A stretch of 64,000 bases of DNA, taken from Microvelia longipes. Taxonomy: Eukaryota; Arthropoda; Insecta; Hemiptera; Veliidae. Location: the NCBI GenBank assembly GCA_018340805.1, contig JACMZG010001911.1, positions 29,708,679 to 29,772,678 on the forward strand, given 5' to 3'. This document shows positions 61,684 through 64,000 of this stretch, piece after piece (within the stretch, counting starts at the first letter, position 1; each line of letters begins with the position of its first letter). The notes under the pieces are model-generated. The model had not been told where the DNA came from and ran no database searches. It saw only the letters and a list, made by a program, of their open reading frames with translations. The translations under genes were made by a program, and so were the position numbers.

Positions 61684-62754
61684 GGCCGGCGAAGCGGCCT
61701 TTAGCACTGACGCCGTGGAGCGGCCGAAGTTCTCATGTTTTTGTTGATACTTTGGCCTGTTAATAGTATTACTTAAGGATCATCTACAGGGAATCGTACC
61801 CTGAAGTATAAAAAATAGGTAAAATTATTAACAAATCGGAACTAAGTTAATTAATAATTAACCTATAATTTAACCAATCATTTCATAAACATTATCGATT
61901 TAGCCTCACAAAGAAATATTTTTCGTTGTGAAAAATAAAGTGTAATAAGAATTTAATAACAAAAAAGAAAAGTCGTTTTCTTAAAAAATATTTGTCAAAC
62001 TTAATATAGAGTTATATGAAGCAATACTTTGCTCTCAAAAAGGAAATATAGCAACTGTGAGTCGAAAAAGTTAACTGAAATTTATTCTTAACACAGAAAA
62101 AAGATTAGTTTCAGGAGTTTCTTTATTACTTTTCCATCGATAAAGGTAAAGAAGAAGAAAAATTGAATTGAAAATTTTTCTCAAAGAACAAAAAAAACGG
62201 ATATGAAAATTCGAAAATTCTACATAAAGTTTAAAATAAAAAGTTGGTAGGGAACAAAACGAGTTAAAATGTTAAGATACAGAAAAGTGAAAATGAAACA
62301 TGATCTGAATTTAAAATTTGGTTACATTACAAAAATAAAATCTTAAAATTTTAAGGAACATTGTTTCCTCCTTTATCTCAGTAGGGTTAAATATAATTTT
62401 TTGAAACCAAAATTTTTGTTAAAAATTACTAAACAAATATTCACTTTGTATTGTTTTCCTTTCGTTAAAAAAATATTTACACCAATATAACAGAAATTTC
62501 TATGAAACTATGTAGATGCGTGAATGAAATCAGTGGACTGATTTCAGTATAAATACTAAAAAAAGTATAAATACTTTTTTTTATACTTATTAAAATGAAA
62601 TAGTTAAAATAATGGATTCATTACTTAATGAATCCAATTTTTGCAATGTATGTAGAATGTAGACATTACTCAATACATTTTGATAATGATAGAAAGAAAA
62701 AAGGAAATCGTAATCGGACCAGATTTACGTACAATAATTCTGGCGCGTATCTGC
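61684..62754. other. AT-rich, no recognised gene
   Basis: Contains a short palindrome, GGATTCATTACTTAATGAATCC (62613-62634). Confidence 0.5.
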
Positions 62755-62880
62755 CTCCGTATAGTACTGAGGCTACTACTAGTATAGTAGCTACTACTAG
62801 GCTTCAGTACTATACACGGTCGTATAGTACTGGACTTCGGTACCGGAGATCCGGGGTTCTCAGCCCGGGCTATGGTCTCA
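62755..62880. repeat. Palindromic GTATAGTACTG cluster
   Basis: GTATAGTACTGAGGC (62759) pairs with GCTTCAGTACTATAC (62801-62815). Two direct CTACTACTAG copies lie between, and a further GTATAGTACTG at 62830 leads into a GC-rich GGTACCGGAGATCCGGGGTT, CTCAGCCCGGGC stretch that resembles a tRNA T arm. An 88-codon ORF (62628-62894) covers it; no family recognised. Confidence 0.6.
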
Positions 62881-62939
62881 GTTTTTATGAATAGAATTTG
62901 ATGTAAACCAATTTGGCCAACTTTAGCTTAACTTTGAGC

Positions 62940-63035
62940 ATAGTAGATGTGACTCGCTCGAGGTTGTTCCCGCAGGGCGAATACCCTGAAGGGCCGGAAG
63001 GCCCTAAAACGGGCATTATTATTATTATTATTAAC
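62940..63035 (+). repeat. GC-rich retroelement-like tail with (ATT)n
   Basis: CCGCAGGGCGAATACCCTG and AAGGGCCGGAAGGCCC are compact hairpins followed by TAAAACGGGC and (ATT)6. The layout suggests a non-LTR 3' end or SINE tail; the family is not identified. Confidence 0.5.
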
Positions 63036-63829
63036 TCTGGAGCGTAGGTACGCAAGCCGTGCTCATTTTCTTTGAATTTTGTACTTTCTTGCTCAATATC
63101 CACTATCCGGTATATGCCGTTTATTTATATACTAAATACATTTAGTATATAAATACAATTTTCTTTTAAATTTTATTTGATATCATTTAGGGCAATATGT
63201 TTGTATTCATAATTTTGTATTTTTATCATTATTAATTTATTTAAATCCTAATTTTTGTACTAACTTTTATGTGTATAACCATTAAGGTTTTTTGAATAAT
63301 TTAAATTGTATTTAAAAAATAAATATGCTTTATAACCTGAGCAGTAGCGTCACAACTTATTTTTTTTATTTTTCAAAGAAAATGTGTATATTTATCCCAT
63401 ATAGATTATACAATGCACGGCACAGCATCATTAATACATAACGCTATAAGCTTATGCAAATTTTGATTTATGTAGACTTATTAAGGTTTGTTACGAACAC
63501 CGAACAAGGTTAGTTAGTGACACATACTATAATAGAGTGAAGTAAATCGAAACCATGGAGTATGTTAGGTCAATTAAAGAAAGTGCACTACAAATTGTTG
63601 ACTGCAAATATAGAATAGAGTAATCGTAAACAAAGTATGGGATAGAAGTATCAATTATGGACTAACTATGGAGCATGAAAGACAAATCATGATGCATACA
63701 TTTTAACGAATTTATCCAACAATAATACATCATATTACTAGGGGTAAGTATAAGTCCAAAAAACTATATAAAATTAACACAGGATTTTTCCTTATGACTA
63801 CGGTAGAAGGCGAGATAAAGTAAAAATAA
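63036..63829. other. AT-rich, no recognised feature
   Basis: An imperfect hairpin TTTATATACTAAATACATTTAGTATATAAA lies at 63123-63153. Confidence 0.5.
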
Positions 63830-63935
63830 GTAATCAGATCAGATTTACTACGCCTATCGTTACTACTTAGGACTCGCTTTTCTCGTCCTCAGACATATAA
63901 AAACAATTTTTGTTTCGAGCTAAATTTTGTATCGA
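63830..63935 (-). repeat. Family A distal fragment at window edge
   Basis: TACTTAGGACTCGCTTTTCTCGTCCTCAG-like sequence (63867-63892) and the flanking AGACATATAAAAACAA match the distal part. The copy may continue beyond the window. Confidence 0.5.
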
Positions 63936-64000
63936 CCAAATCATTTTTCCGCACTTTAAAAAGAATCGATATTTTTACTGAGATATTCTTGCCGCTTTAC

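Noticed and set aside
62628..62894. 88-codon plus ORF
   Set aside because: Covers a palindromic repeat cluster; no protein family recognised.

Overview
This is an AT-rich, gene-poor, repeat-laden stretch of an animal nuclear genome, most likely an arthropod and probably an insect. The signs are spliced coding segments with GT/AG introns, one canonical eukaryotic tRNA gene, many tRNA- or 5S-derived short repeats, foldback elements and long (TA)n arrays. There are no bacterial features: no operons, no tightly packed ORFs, and none of the long ORFs looks like a whole gene. The species cannot be named from the sequence.

Genes. Everything protein-coding that I can support lies on the minus strand between about 44.3 and 52.2 kb. 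Two exons (47489-47708 and 44355-44577) join in phase across a 2.9 kb intron and encode part of the esterase-like ectodomain of a neuroligin. Upstream on the same strand, two 97-nt candidate exons (52089-52185 and 51001-51097) also join in phase. Their spliced product resembles a short core segment of the autophagy scramblase ATG9, but the rest of that gene is not visible, so it may be a divergent gene, a duplicated fragment or a chance ORF pair. The only RNA gene is tRNA-Gly(TCC) at 60762-60833.

Repeats. The commonest element, here called family A, has about a dozen or more full or partial copies. A full copy is about 0.75-0.85 kb. One end carries a 36-bp palindrome, there is a fixed internal microsatellite slot, and the interior holds a segment very close to the 3' half of 5S rRNA. 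A second family, B, carries (TA)n arrays in its middle (near 32.3, 36.6, 41.1, 56.1 and 61.2 kb). Foldback elements are conspicuous: a 2.1 kb near-perfect palindrome (17499-19611), and others at 4.0, 6.5, 12.5, 27.3, 40.6 and 57.0 kb. Two of these are nested inside family A copies, one bounded by a 10-bp direct repeat. tRNA-derived SINE-like segments lie at 17.1, 32.9, 56.0 and 56.8 kb. Tandem arrays occur at 0.5-1.3, 5.85-6.05, 23.0-23.6, 50.6-50.9, 56.4-56.8, 60.2 and 61.6 kb.

Layout. 0-16 kb: tandem array, MITE-like elements and three family A loci. 16-23 kb: TA arrays around the giant palindrome. 23-31 kb: higher-order minisatellite, a second foldback, and a second copy of the 4-kb MITE family. 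31-44 kb: family A and B copies. 44-53 kb: the exon-bearing interval with repeats in its introns. 53-64 kb: family A, a dense composite of satellite, SINE and inverted repeat (56-57.6 kb), the tRNA gene, and a GC-rich repeat tail with (ATT)n. The remainder is AT-rich sequence in which I recognise nothing.
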